Source of the DNA: Verrucomicrobium sp. BvORR034 | GTDB taxonomy: Bacteria > Verrucomicrobiota > Verrucomicrobiia > Verrucomicrobiales > Verrucomicrobiaceae | DNA length: 64,000 nt | Assembly (NCBI RefSeq): GCF_000739635.1 | Contig: NZ_BATQ01000136.1 | Location: 55,325-119,324, forward strand | Direction of reading: 5' to 3' | Part shown: one piece after another, positions 45,138-52,849 of the stretch | How positions within the stretch are numbered: position 1 is the stretch's first letter | How the letters are laid out: each line of letters begins with the position of its first letter | Notes under the pieces: generated by a model | Told to the model about the DNA's origin: nothing | Seen by the model: the letters and a program-made list of their open reading frames with translations, nothing else | The model's database searches: none | Made by a program: the position numbers and the translations under genes

Positions 45138-46378
45138 AAAGGCGTCCGCTGCCGCCCATCCATCTTCCAGCTCCATAGCGCCAACCCCACGCCCCCGGCA
45201 GCCACAATGGCCGCCGCCACCGGCACCGCCTGATACCCGCTCAGCGCCACGCCAGCCCCGCGTTCAATGATCACGCCGCCCATCCAGGCGCCGATGGCAT
45301 TACCGAGATTGAAAGCGCCAATGTTCAGGCTGGAGGCCAGGGTCTGACCGCCACCCGCTTTCTGCAATACCCGTAGTTGCAACGGAGCCACCGTGGCAAA
45401 CGCCCCCACCCCCAGCAGCCCCACGAAGATCACCACCCCCACCTTGCTGTGCATCGCCACGGTCATCCCTGCCAGGACCAGGGCCAGAAAGACGAGCGTG
45501 CCCACCATGGTGGCCATGAGCTTGCGGTCCGCCAGCTTGCCACCCACGTAGTTTCCCAAGACCATCCCTCCGCCAAAGGCGAAAAGAATGGGTGACACCA
45601 GCTCTTGAGCGAACCCCGTCACCCTGGTGAGGATGGGTTCGATGTAAGTAAACACCGCAAACACCCCCGCCCAGCCCAGCACGGTGATGAGGAGGCCCAG
45701 CAGCACTTGCGGGCGCAGCACGGCGGCCAGCTCCTCTTTCATCATTCCCGCCCGCTCACCCGTCTGCTGCTGCCGGGGCACCAGGAGCGCGATCACGGCA
45801 AAGCCCACCACACCAATCACGCTCACCGCCCAGAAGGTGGATCGCCAGCCAAATTCATGCCCCAGCCAGGCTCCAGCGGGCACACCCAACAGGGTGGCCA
45901 CGGTCAGTCCTGTGAACATGACCGAGATGGCGGACGCCTTGCGATCCTCCGACACCAATCCGGTGGCGACCACCGCGCCCACGCCAAAGAAGGTGCCGTG
46001 CATGAGCGCCGTGATCACCCGCGCCACCATCAGCACCGTGTAGTTTGGCGCCAGAGCGCAGACCACGTTGCCCACAATGAATAGCAACATCAGCCCCATG
46101 AGCACCGCCTTGCGCGGCAGCCGGCTGGTCAGAATGGTCAGGACCGGAGCCCCGACAAACACCCCTAGGGCGTACCCGCTGATGAGCAGACCGGCAGCCG
46201 CAATCGAGACCTGAAGATCCGTCGCCACCTGCAGGAGCAATCCCATGATGACAAACTCGGTGGTGCCAATGCCAAAGGCCCCCACCGTGAGTGCATAAAG
46301 TGCGGGCGGCAGGCCTGCTCTGGCACGCGTAGTCACTGGGTCGGAAGGGTTCAATGAGGTCGAAGTTGGGACTTGCAT
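45125..46378 (-). CDS. MFS transporter (DHA1 / AraJ-like)
   Basis: A 417-residue, 12-helix major facilitator. The first helix segment LPPALYALTVGAFGIGTTEFVIMGLLLQVA is the AraJ/YdhP-type signature, and GAPVLTILTSRLPRKAVLMGLM is the motif-A loop (R-x-P-R-K). Such proteins export drugs or sugars; the substrate is not identified. It is divergent from a LysR regulator gene with a 60-bp gap, so that regulator probably controls it. The stop codon and last residues are supplied by a GACAGGATTAACAAGATT repeat. Confidence 0.92.
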   Translation of the reverse strand: MQVPTSTSLNPSDPVTTRARAGLPPALYALTVGAFGIGTTEFVIMGLLLQVATDLQVSIAAAGLLISGYALGVFVGAPVLTILTSRLPRKAVLMGLMLLFIVGNVVCALAPNYTVLMVARVITALMHGTFFGVGAVVATGLVSEDRKASAISVMFTGLTVATLLGVPAGAWLGHEFGWRSTFWAVSVIGVVGFAVIALLVPRQQQTGERAGMMKEELAAVLRPQVLLGLLITVLGWAGVFAVFTYIEPILTRVTGFAQELVSPILFAFGGGMVLGNYVGGKLADRKLMATMVGTLVFLALVLAGMTVAMHSKVGVVIFVGLLGVGAFATVAPLQLRVLQKAGGGQTLASSLNIGAFNLGNAIGAWMGGVIIERGAGVALSGYQAVPVAAAIVAAGGVGLALWSWKMDGRQRTPLRQD

Positions 46379-46438
46379 AGTTCCATCCTCGGCTGCTTGA
46401 TTGATTCATCCATTCTCTTGATCCAATCGTTTCGATAG
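46379..46438. promoter_or_regulatory. Divergent promoter region between MFS and LysR genes
   Basis: 60 bp between the two starts. It contains GATTG near 46401 and CAATC near 46426 as interrupted dyad arms, and an ATCG-TTT-CGAT palindrome at about 46427-46437 next to the LysR start. These are plausible LysR-type binding elements, but a clean T-N11-A box cannot be assigned with confidence. Confidence 0.5.
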
Positions 46439-47374
46439 ATGACATCGATCAAAGACAGCCCCACCGAACTCCGGCACCTGCGCTACTTTCTGGCCGTGGC
46501 GGCAGCCGGGAACTATCACCGGGCAGCGGAACGACTCCACGTCTCCCAACCCACCTTGTCCCACCAGATCAAGCAGCTGGAGGGACAGATGGGCACCCCG
46601 CTCTTCGATCGTCTCAGCCGGACGGTGCGACTCACGGCCGCAGGGGAAATCCTGCAAACCCGTGCCATCACCATCATGCGCGAGCTGGACGATGCGCGAC
46701 GGGAAATCGCCGAGCTACAGACGATGGAAAGCGGGCAACTCCGGGTAGGCATCGTCTCCACCGTCAACGTCGCGGTCGTACCTGAAGCCGTAAGCGCATT
46801 CCGCAATCGTCACCCCAAGGTGACCGTTTCCGTTCGCGAAATGCCCATGGAGAGTCTGGAAGCAGAAGTCCTCGCAGGGAAGCTTGACCTGGGCATCAGC
46901 TTCATCTCCGCCAAGAACCACCCCCATCTCGATACCGAACCACTCTTCGTCGAACAACTCGTCGCCGTACTGCCCGGCAATCATCCGCTGGACCGGCAGC
47001 GCAAGATTCTTCTCTCCGAGATGCTGGCCCAGCCCCTCGTGCTGCTCAGCCATGGTTTTTGCACCCGTGAGCTCGTGGTGGAAAGTGTGGCACTCCAGCA
47101 GCTTGACCACCGTCTCCACCCAGCAGTGGAGATGAACTCCATCGAAGGAGTTCTTTCCACGATCCGTCAGACAGACATGGTCACCCTGCTCCCAGAATCT
47201 GCCGTACAGTGGGACAAACACCCCGATCTCCGGGTCCGTCGCCTCGCCGACAAACCCGAAGCCCTCTCCTACCGCCGCGTCGGCCTCATCTGGGTCAGCG
47301 GCGGGCACCGCACCGCCGCCGCCCGAGCCTTCGCCGAAGAAGTACGGGGAGGGTTGGTGAGTGGCAGTCGGTAA
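46439..47374 (+). CDS. LysR-family transcriptional regulator
   Basis: A 311-residue LTTR. The N-terminal winged helix-turn-helix is typical (ELRHLRYFLAVAAAGNYHRAAERLHVSQPTLSHQIKQLEG, residues about 11-50), followed by the linker helix and a periplasmic-binding-like effector domain (GQLRVGIVSTVNVAVVPEAV; MPMESLEAEVLAGKLDLGISF). The sequence is close in layout to CynR/CysB-type proteins that sense small anions or aromatics. By position it probably regulates the divergent MFS transporter and itself. It ends 68 bp before the convergent endonuclease-IV-like gene's stop. Confidence 0.94.
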   Translation: MTSIKDSPTELRHLRYFLAVAAAGNYHRAAERLHVSQPTLSHQIKQLEGQMGTPLFDRLSRTVRLTAAGEILQTRAITIMRELDDARREIAELQTMESGQLRVGIVSTVNVAVVPEAVSAFRNRHPKVTVSVREMPMESLEAEVLAGKLDLGISFISAKNHPHLDTEPLFVEQLVAVLPGNHPLDRQRKILLSEMLAQPLVLLSHGFCTRELVVESVALQQLDHRLHPAVEMNSIEGVLSTIRQTDMVTLLPESAVQWDKHPDLRVRRLADKPEALSYRRVGLIWVSGGHRTAAARAFAEEVRGGLVSGSR

Positions 47375-47404
47375 ATGGAAATGGAGGTATCAACCTCGAT
47401 CCCC

Positions 47405-47443
47405 GATCTTGTAAATCTGTCAGAAATCTTGTTAATCCTGTCT
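47405..47443 (-). repeat. GACAGGATTAACAAGATT-family repeat abutting the endonuclease-IV-like gene stop
   Basis: The TAG stop on the minus strand (47442-47444) runs directly into TAGACAGGATTAACAAGATT, then a second diverged unit ACAGATTTACAAGATC. It is the third close copy of this family, again in gene orientation. Confidence 0.8.
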
Positions 47444-48272
47444 ACAGCTTCCTCTCCTGGTCCCGCAAATACCTCCGGGCCTTTCGCGCCGCGGCCATCA
47501 CCTCATGCGGCTCTCCCCTGCCCGCAATCTCCAGCATGATGGAGCCCTGAAAGCCGCTGTCGTCAAGTTTCCTCAGGACGTTCACCCAGTCGATATGACC
47601 CTCTCCAGGCGGCAGGTGGTCATCATGATGCCCGGCATTGTCACTGGCGTGCATCATCTTCAGATAGCCTGCCAGCTTGTGCATGGCGCTGTCCAGGTTG
47701 CGTGCCAGATAAGCGTGACCGGTGTCCAGACACACCCCCACATGCGTGGTCGTCATGGCCCCCAGGATCCACATCATGTCTGGAATGTTGCCGAAGAGGA
47801 GATGGGATAGTTTGTTCTCCAGCACACACAGCACGCCCAACTCCTGGCAACGGGTGGCGATGGTACTGAGGGAGCGGGCCACGTGCTCAAGCCGCCACCA
47901 CCGCTCATCCCCCGTGGGATACAGCGCGTGCTCAGGTCCGGGATGGATCACAAAATGCCGTGCGCGTAGCACGGCGGCGGCTTCCGCGGCCACCAGCACT
48001 TCCTTCACCCCTTGCTCACGTCGTTGTGCGTCGAGGGAGGTGATGTCGATGTGATCGGCGAAGGGGGCGTGGAACGAATACGCCTCAATCCCGATACTCG
48101 CCATCCTCTCCGCAGCCCGGTGCACTGCGCCGGTGTCGTGATAGTTCAAGTGCGCAGGAAACGAGCAGATCTCCACGAGGTTGAACCCTCCGGATCCGAT
48201 CGTTTCCAGACAGTCAAAGATGCTCCTCTGGTAGAAACAGCCCGTGGAAAGGCCGATGGCCCAGTCTCTCAT
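47442..48272 (-). CDS. Endonuclease IV-like TIM-barrel protein (AP endonuclease family 2)
   Basis: A 276-residue TIM barrel. All nine positions that bind the three zinc ions in endonuclease IV have a matching residue in order: H68 (FHAPF), H110 (VIHPG), E152 (VLENK), D183 and H186 (CLDTGHAY), H208 (MMHAS), D217 and H219 (DDHLPPGEG), E248 (MLEIAG). Simple sugar epimerases of the same fold usually keep only four or five. That favours an Nfo-like AP endonuclease, but a related isomerase cannot be excluded. ATG 48272 is preceded by AGGAGG four bases upstream and is preferred to the open frame up to 48494. The first 59 bases overlap the end of the upstream 48214 gene, implying translational coupling. 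The stop lies in a short repeat. Confidence 0.78.
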   Translation of the reverse strand: MRDWAIGLSTGCFYQRSIFDCLETIGSGGFNLVEICSFPAHLNYHDTGAVHRAAERMASIGIEAYSFHAPFADHIDITSLDAQRREQGVKEVLVAAEAAAVLRARHFVIHPGPEHALYPTGDERWWRLEHVARSLSTIATRCQELGVLCVLENKLSHLLFGNIPDMMWILGAMTTTHVGVCLDTGHAYLARNLDSAMHKLAGYLKMMHASDNAGHHDDHLPPGEGHIDWVNVLRKLDDSGFQGSIMLEIAGRGEPHEVMAAARKARRYLRDQERKL

Positions 48273-49686
48273 GTTGCCTCCTATGTAAAAGTGATTCTCG
48301 GAACCGCCGGATATCATGGCCGCAATCTGCCACCAGGCAGAGATTCTCCTCCTGGGCAGAGCGGCAGTTGAAGTCCACCAGGTCATCCACCCCGGTGGCA
48401 AAGAGCCCGCTGAAGAGCCGGGCATAAAAGTCGGCGCGTGTGGCGGGGTCGCACAGGTACCACTGCTCTCCCCACTCATGGTGTTCACGCTCATACTTGG
48501 AGCGGATGAGTCCTCCGATATGCCTTGGATGCCAGCCCAGGGCCAGCATCACCCTCACCACCCTTTCTGCACAAGCCGGCCGCAGCAACAGGTCGTTGGG
48601 CTTCTCCAGGATGAGGCGCACACATGGCGGCACCTCAGAGAGATCTGTGCGGTCATACGTCTCCGGCCATCTGTCTGCCGGATCATGCTCGCCCTCATAG
48701 AACCAGTCGTGAAATTTCCTCAACCGCGAGGCCGCATAGTCCGTCACCAGACGATCCATCGCTTCCGAGGCATCCGGAATACGGGTGGAAGAGCGCTCCG
48801 CCAGCCGGTTCACCTTGTCCACCTCCCGCATCATCTGCAGAGCCCGCCCCAGCCGCACCCCGGCCGGCATGGGAATGCTGAAGATGGGTGGCATGCGGTC
48901 CACCGCCTCCGTGCCCAGCTTCCACGTCTGCTGACGTGGTTTTAGGTAAACACTGAACGGCACCCGGACTGCCCTTGCAATGAGCGGATCCGCATACTCC
49001 GTGATGTCCACCGACACCATCTCACGACCGTGATCATCCGCGCCCACTTCTATCGCGGCCATCTCCACCGGGATCTCGCTCTCCCCCGCCGCCACGGTCT
49101 TCACCTGGTGGGCCAGATACTCAATCACCAGCCCCAGACCGGCAAAGGCCCGCCCTAGTTCCGGTTCCACGAGTTCACCAGTGGGTGCCGGAGATGTTTC
49201 ATAGAGCCGTTCGAGCGTGTTGGAGAGCCGGCCAAAGCCGACCAGCTTCTGAAACACCTCGCTGTCCCGGTGCACCTGCCACACGAAATGGTGACCCCGC
49301 CCGGTCAGCAAATGCAGCGGACGGATGCCGTAGGAGAAGAGGATGTCCTTCACCGCACGCTGCACGGGCTGTTGCAGGGAGAAGCCGCGGTCGGGATCGA
49401 GGTAAATCTCCCCGGGCCGGTCGAAGTTCACGTACTCAATATCCAGATGGGCAATGAGGTATTCGTGATCCCAGAGTGAACGATTGATCTCTGATCCGTC
49501 GTCCAGCCAGCGCGGCAATTCCTTGAGCGGATAGCGTCGACGGTACATCGACTCCGACTCCGTACCCGGGGCAAAGTACACGGCTGTGCCCCCATCAGGG
49601 AACCGCCCGCCGAGAAACTCCCCGATCCGGCGTTGAATGGCGTCCCCTGCGTAAAAGCCGCGACGCTGTTGAACGTTGAGTTCCAT
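48214..49686 (-). CDS. Archaeo-eukaryotic-primase-like protein with Cys-rich (PriL-like) C-terminal region
   Basis: A 490-residue protein that I do not recognise as a named bacterial family. Its N-terminal half carries motifs like those of AEP primases: YLIAHLDIEY (D82, E84; motif I), LHLLTGRGHHFVW (TGRGHH 128-133; motif II) and VSVDITEYADP with ARAVRVPFSVYLK (D227 and R241-x-P-x-S-x-x-x-K249; motif III and the following R-P-S-K segment). The C-terminal part (353-460) starts PPCVRLIL and has six cysteines (355, 372, 412, 441, 450, 455) and GWHPRHIGGLIR, which recalls the Fe-S or PriCT-like regions of primases. Overlap with the endonuclease-IV-like gene suggests a joint DNA-repair role. No signal peptide or membrane segment is seen. 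The primase reading is an inference. Confidence 0.55.
   Translation of the reverse strand: MELNVQQRRGFYAGDAIQRRIGEFLGGRFPDGGTAVYFAPGTESESMYRRRYPLKELPRWLDDGSEINRSLWDHEYLIAHLDIEYVNFDRPGEIYLDPDRGFSLQQPVQRAVKDILFSYGIRPLHLLTGRGHHFVWQVHRDSEVFQKLVGFGRLSNTLERLYETSPAPTGELVEPELGRAFAGLGLVIEYLAHQVKTVAAGESEIPVEMAAIEVGADDHGREMVSVDITEYADPLIARAVRVPFSVYLKPRQQTWKLGTEAVDRMPPIFSIPMPAGVRLGRALQMMREVDKVNRLAERSSTRIPDASEAMDRLVTDYAASRLRKFHDWFYEGEHDPADRWPETYDRTDLSEVPPCVRLILEKPNDLLLRPACAERVVRVMLALGWHPRHIGGLIRSKYEREHHEWGEQWYLCDPATRADFYARLFSGLFATGVDDLVDFNCRSAQEENLCLVADCGHDIRRFRESLLHRRQHERLGHRPFHGLFLPEEHL
48277..48282 (-). promoter_or_regulatory. Shine-Dalgarno site AGGAGG inside the upstream gene
   Basis: AGGAGG on the minus strand, four bases before ATG 48272 and inside the 3' end of the 48214-49686 gene. 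It fixes the start of the endonuclease-IV-like protein. A canonical site is unusual in this window. Confidence 0.85.
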
Positions 49687-49911
49687 GGCCAGGACAAAGG
49701 GCGATCAATCCACTGAACGAATGCAATCTTCTCCACAGGGTGAGGCACCACAACGGGCTCACCCTCTGCCACAAAGATCGTTCATCCAGCTGGATTCGGC
49801 CTTGCGAACTTGCGCGCACCCTTTGCGACCGGGCCCCCAGAGGATGCGGTCACTCCCGCGTCATTCTCAGACGCTGCGAACAGAAGTGCTTTGTCTTCCC
49901 CGAGGCCCCCG

Positions 49912-51117
49912 CTACGCCACCGCCTTCACCCGGGAGGCGAGCACCACACTCGCCAGACTGGCCGCGATCGCGATCCATCCCAGCGTGGGAAAGTGGAGAA
50001 GCTTGCCAGTCAGGGCGTCCTTTACCACGATGTGGCCGCCTAGCATGGAAGCTGCCCCGGCCGAGAGGTCCCGTACGCTGCTGTTCAAGCTCATAAAGCT
50101 GCCCCGCAGACGCGCCGGCACCGCCGAGGTCACGATGGCCTGGCCAGGGATGAAACGCCCGCCACCAAACACGAAAAAGAGCGCCGCCACCAACATGATG
50201 ACCGCCAGATGAGACGGCCCCTGATTGGCGATGAGATACACCGGCACAAGAGCTCCCAAGATCATGATGGCAAACATTTTCAGCCGGCCATGCCGATCCG
50301 CCATACGCCCAACCACCGGGGAGGTCACGAAACTTGCGATACCGCCCGCCAGGTAGAAGTAAGACAGGTCCTTCTCTGCCAGACCCGCATTGGCCACCAT
50401 GCTGGGACTCAGGAAGGGAATGATGATGAAGTGCCCGAAAATCATCACCATCATGAAACCCAGCGCCGTGAGGGTGTTGCGATTCGTCAGAAGCTCAAAC
50501 AGGCCCGCAATGGCCTGCTTCGTGTGCTGGCCTGCGGCAGCCAAGTGCCCCCGTAGACTGGGAAAACGCAACAGCGTCACCAGCCACACCACCGATCCCA
50601 AGGCCACCACAATAAGGAACGGAGCATGCCAGCTCCAGGTCGCCGCCAACCAGAGCCCGACCGGCACCCCCAGGATGGAGGCGAGCGCAAAGGAGGACAT
50701 GATGATGCCCATGGCCGAAGCCCGACGTTCCAGTGGCACGATGTCGCCCACGACCGTCAAGACCATCGCCCCGGACACGCCGCCGAAGGCTCCGCTCACG
50801 ATGCGGGCCATGAGGAGTGTCTCGTAGGTGGGCGATAAGGCACAAGCCAACGTCCCCAGCAGGAAACCGGCATAGCAAAACAGCAGGGCTGCCTTCCGGT
50901 CAAAACGATCCACTAGAAATGCCCCCAGCAGACCGGCCACCGCCGCACTGAAAGTGTAGGAAGCCACCAAGTTGCTGAACTGGTGAGGCTGGATCTGGAA
51001 CAGTCTCATCAACTGCGGCCCCAGCGGCATCATGACCATGAAGTCCAGGATGTGGGTGAACTGGACGGCAGCGAGGAGGAGCAGCAGGGGGCGCTCCGGA
51101 AGCGGGGGTTTGGGCAT
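49912..51117 (-). CDS. MFS transporter
   Basis: A 401-residue 12-helix major facilitator. The N-terminal FTHILDFMVMMPLGPQLMRLFQI and the motif-A region GLLGAFLVDRFDRKAALLFCY (D-R-F-D-R-K) are visible, followed by ARIVSGAFGGVSGAMVLTVVGDIVP. It resembles sugar-efflux/AraJ-like or Bcr-type exporters; the substrate is unknown. It is separated from the primase-like gene by 225 bp without a clear gene, and from the DUF2059 genes by 91 bp on the same strand. Confidence 0.9.
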   Translation of the reverse strand: MPKPPLPERPLLLLLAAVQFTHILDFMVMMPLGPQLMRLFQIQPHQFSNLVASYTFSAAVAGLLGAFLVDRFDRKAALLFCYAGFLLGTLACALSPTYETLLMARIVSGAFGGVSGAMVLTVVGDIVPLERRASAMGIIMSSFALASILGVPVGLWLAATWSWHAPFLIVVALGSVVWLVTLLRFPSLRGHLAAAGQHTKQAIAGLFELLTNRNTLTALGFMMVMIFGHFIIIPFLSPSMVANAGLAEKDLSYFYLAGGIASFVTSPVVGRMADRHGRLKMFAIMILGALVPVYLIANQGPSHLAVIMLVAALFFVFGGGRFIPGQAIVTSAVPARLRGSFMSLNSSVRDLSAGAASMLGGHIVVKDALTGKLLHFPTLGWIAIAASLASVVLASRVKAVA

Positions 51118-51208
51118 ACTGAGAAGTTTGCGAGAGGAATGCGTGTAGGATGTACGCCTCCCCCCGCTTCTGGGTACCGGGCTTTTTTGTTACCCGGTGG
51201 CCTCACGC

Positions 51209-51706
51209 TCAGGGATTTCCCGACGGAGTGTGTTTTTTAAAGAAGGGCTCCAGGCGGGCCCGCAGCTTGTCCTGCTTGGCCTGGCCCTCAGCCATACCCA
51301 TTTGGGCACCTTTCTTCATCAACTGGGGGAGCGCCGTGAGGGACTTGCGGCCCAAGGGGCTTTCGTAGAAGGCGGTCAGTCCAGTGAGCTCCTCCTCAGT
51401 AAAGTTCTCCGCATAGAGCTTGATGGTCTCGGTGAAGATCTTGGCGTGGTCGAAGTCCTCCATGAACCATGCGCGGAAGATGCCTTCCAGTTCCTTGGAG
51501 TCCGTCGGATTGAGCTTCATCTTTTCCGACATGTTGTTGATCATCGGCATCATCGCCTCGAAGCCGCTCGACATCTGAGCCTTCAGATCAATGACGTCCG
51601 CCAGCTTCTCCGCAGCCTTCAGAGCACCCGGCGTGGGCTCTTGTCCCTTTACAGAGGTGAATGCGAGCACAACGGCAACGAGCGGAAGCAGCATTTTCAT
51701 AAGCAT
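51209..51706 (-). CDS. Exported DUF2059 protein (copy 1)
   Basis: A 165-residue protein with a signal peptide (MLMKMLLPLVAVVLAFTSVKG) and a helical DUF2059 domain containing the family core KLYAENFTEEELTGLTAFYESPLGRKSL. Proteins of this family are periplasmic and of unknown function. It is about half identical to the neighbouring 51843 product, so they arose by tandem duplication. The 137-bp gap between them holds a GCCCC/GGGGC hairpin near the start of this gene. Confidence 0.88.
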   Translation of the reverse strand: MLMKMLLPLVAVVLAFTSVKGQEPTPGALKAAEKLADVIDLKAQMSSGFEAMMPMINNMSEKMKLNPTDSKELEGIFRAWFMEDFDHAKIFTETIKLYAENFTEEELTGLTAFYESPLGRKSLTALPQLMKKGAQMGMAEGQAKQDKLRARLEPFFKKHTPSGNP

Positions 51707-51842
51707 GAGAGCGCCCCAGTTGGCACCGGGGCGGGAAGGATGAGGGTGAAACGCGAATGGGCGGAAAAAATTCCGCGCTCATCTTGCGGTTGCCAGCCCT
51801 AGCCTGACAAGCATTGTTTGCCGAGAATCAGCCTGTCCCTTC

Positions 51843-52385
51843 TCAGTTCTTCCCACGCTGGCCAGCCTTGGGCTCCAAGGCCAGACTCACTTTCTCGGTG
51901 AAGAGGCGATCCAGCCGCACTTTCAGCTGCTCCTGTTTGGCCCGGCTCTCTGCTGCTGCCATGACCACACTTCGTTTCATGAGCTCCGGCATGACGGTGA
52001 GGGCCTTACGCCCCGCCGGTGTGGTGTAGAACTCGGCCAAAACGATCAGTTCTTCCTCCGTGAAGGTGCTCGCGTAGAGCTTCACGGTCTCTGCCAGAAT
52101 CTTGGCGTGGTCGAAGTCCTCCAGATACCACTGGCGGAAGGTGCTCTCCAGAGCGGTGCGCTCGTCCGGAGCAAGCATCATGCTGTCCGCCATACCTTTG
52201 ATCATGGGCATGAGAGCCTCAAAGCCGCCTCCCATCTGCCCCTTCAGATTCATCACCTCCGCCAGCCGGTCGGCCGCCTTGAGGCTTCCCGCTGGAGGAT
52301 TGACCTCTTGCGCGGCAGGCACCTGCGCCATGCCTACTCCTGCAAATCCTACCAACGCAGCGATGACGAACAGAAGCTTTCTCAT
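51843..52385 (-). CDS. Exported DUF2059 protein (copy 2)
   Basis: A 180-residue paralogue of the 51209 product. Signal peptide MRKLLFVIAALVGFAGVGMA; DUF2059 core KLYASTFTEEELIVLAEFYTTPAGRKAL. The N-terminal helical part (SLKAADRLAEVMNLKGQMGGGFEALMPMIKGMAD) is clearly homologous to copy 1, while the C-terminus has an extra basic tail. The two genes are probably cotranscribed, this one first. Function is unknown. Confidence 0.88.
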   Translation of the reverse strand: MRKLLFVIAALVGFAGVGMAQVPAAQEVNPPAGSLKAADRLAEVMNLKGQMGGGFEALMPMIKGMADSMMLAPDERTALESTFRQWYLEDFDHAKILAETVKLYASTFTEEELIVLAEFYTTPAGRKALTVMPELMKRSVVMAAAESRAKQEQLKVRLDRLFTEKVSLALEPKAGQRGKN

Positions 52386-52849
52386 GATCTGGACAAAGAG
52401 CTAGAGACGAGTGCGGGCAGGGCTCGCATAAGAAATTGGACTATCCATAATTTGCATATCGCAGCTATCCAGCAAGCAATGTTTAGCGTTTCGAGAAAAA
52501 GGGCATACCACCAAAGGGTTAGGTAGGTCAGAGGTCCGGCGCGTGCGTGCCAGCCTCGGTCCGAAATTCTCATCCCAGAATGGGATGTGTAGCACAGCCC
52601 AATGTTGGCCGAGCCTCAAGCGAGTCAACGTTGGGGAGAGTCCGAGGTATTCCCAACGCTGAAAGCGTTGTGTAGACGCTTCGTCTGCTGTGGTTCCTCG
52701 GCAGCACTCCTCCGTTCACACACCCGACGGGGACCGTCGGAGTACGCTGAAGCATCGCCACAGGGGTAGTCCGACAGTCTCTGCCGGCTCAGTCGCCACG
52801 GGCACGTATGTCCGAAGCCGACCGCCTTCCATCTGCCATTCCCAATCCC
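52386..52849. repeat. Repeat-rich gap: family C repeat and two imperfect palindromes
   Basis: No gene is visible in these 464 bp. Features are an imperfect palindrome CCCAATGTTG (52600-52609) with CAACGTTGGG (52626-52635), a CAACGCT-GAA-AGCGTTG hairpin (about 52653-52669), and a family C copy at 52724-52773 that matches 40070-40112. The arrangement suggests a stack of small palindromic elements. Confidence 0.7.

Noticed and set aside
47442..48494. Longer 350-codon start for the endonuclease-IV-like protein
   Set aside because: The first 74 residues are out-of-frame overlap with the primase-like gene, while ATG 48272 has an AGGAGG four bases upstream and begins the first barrel strand.
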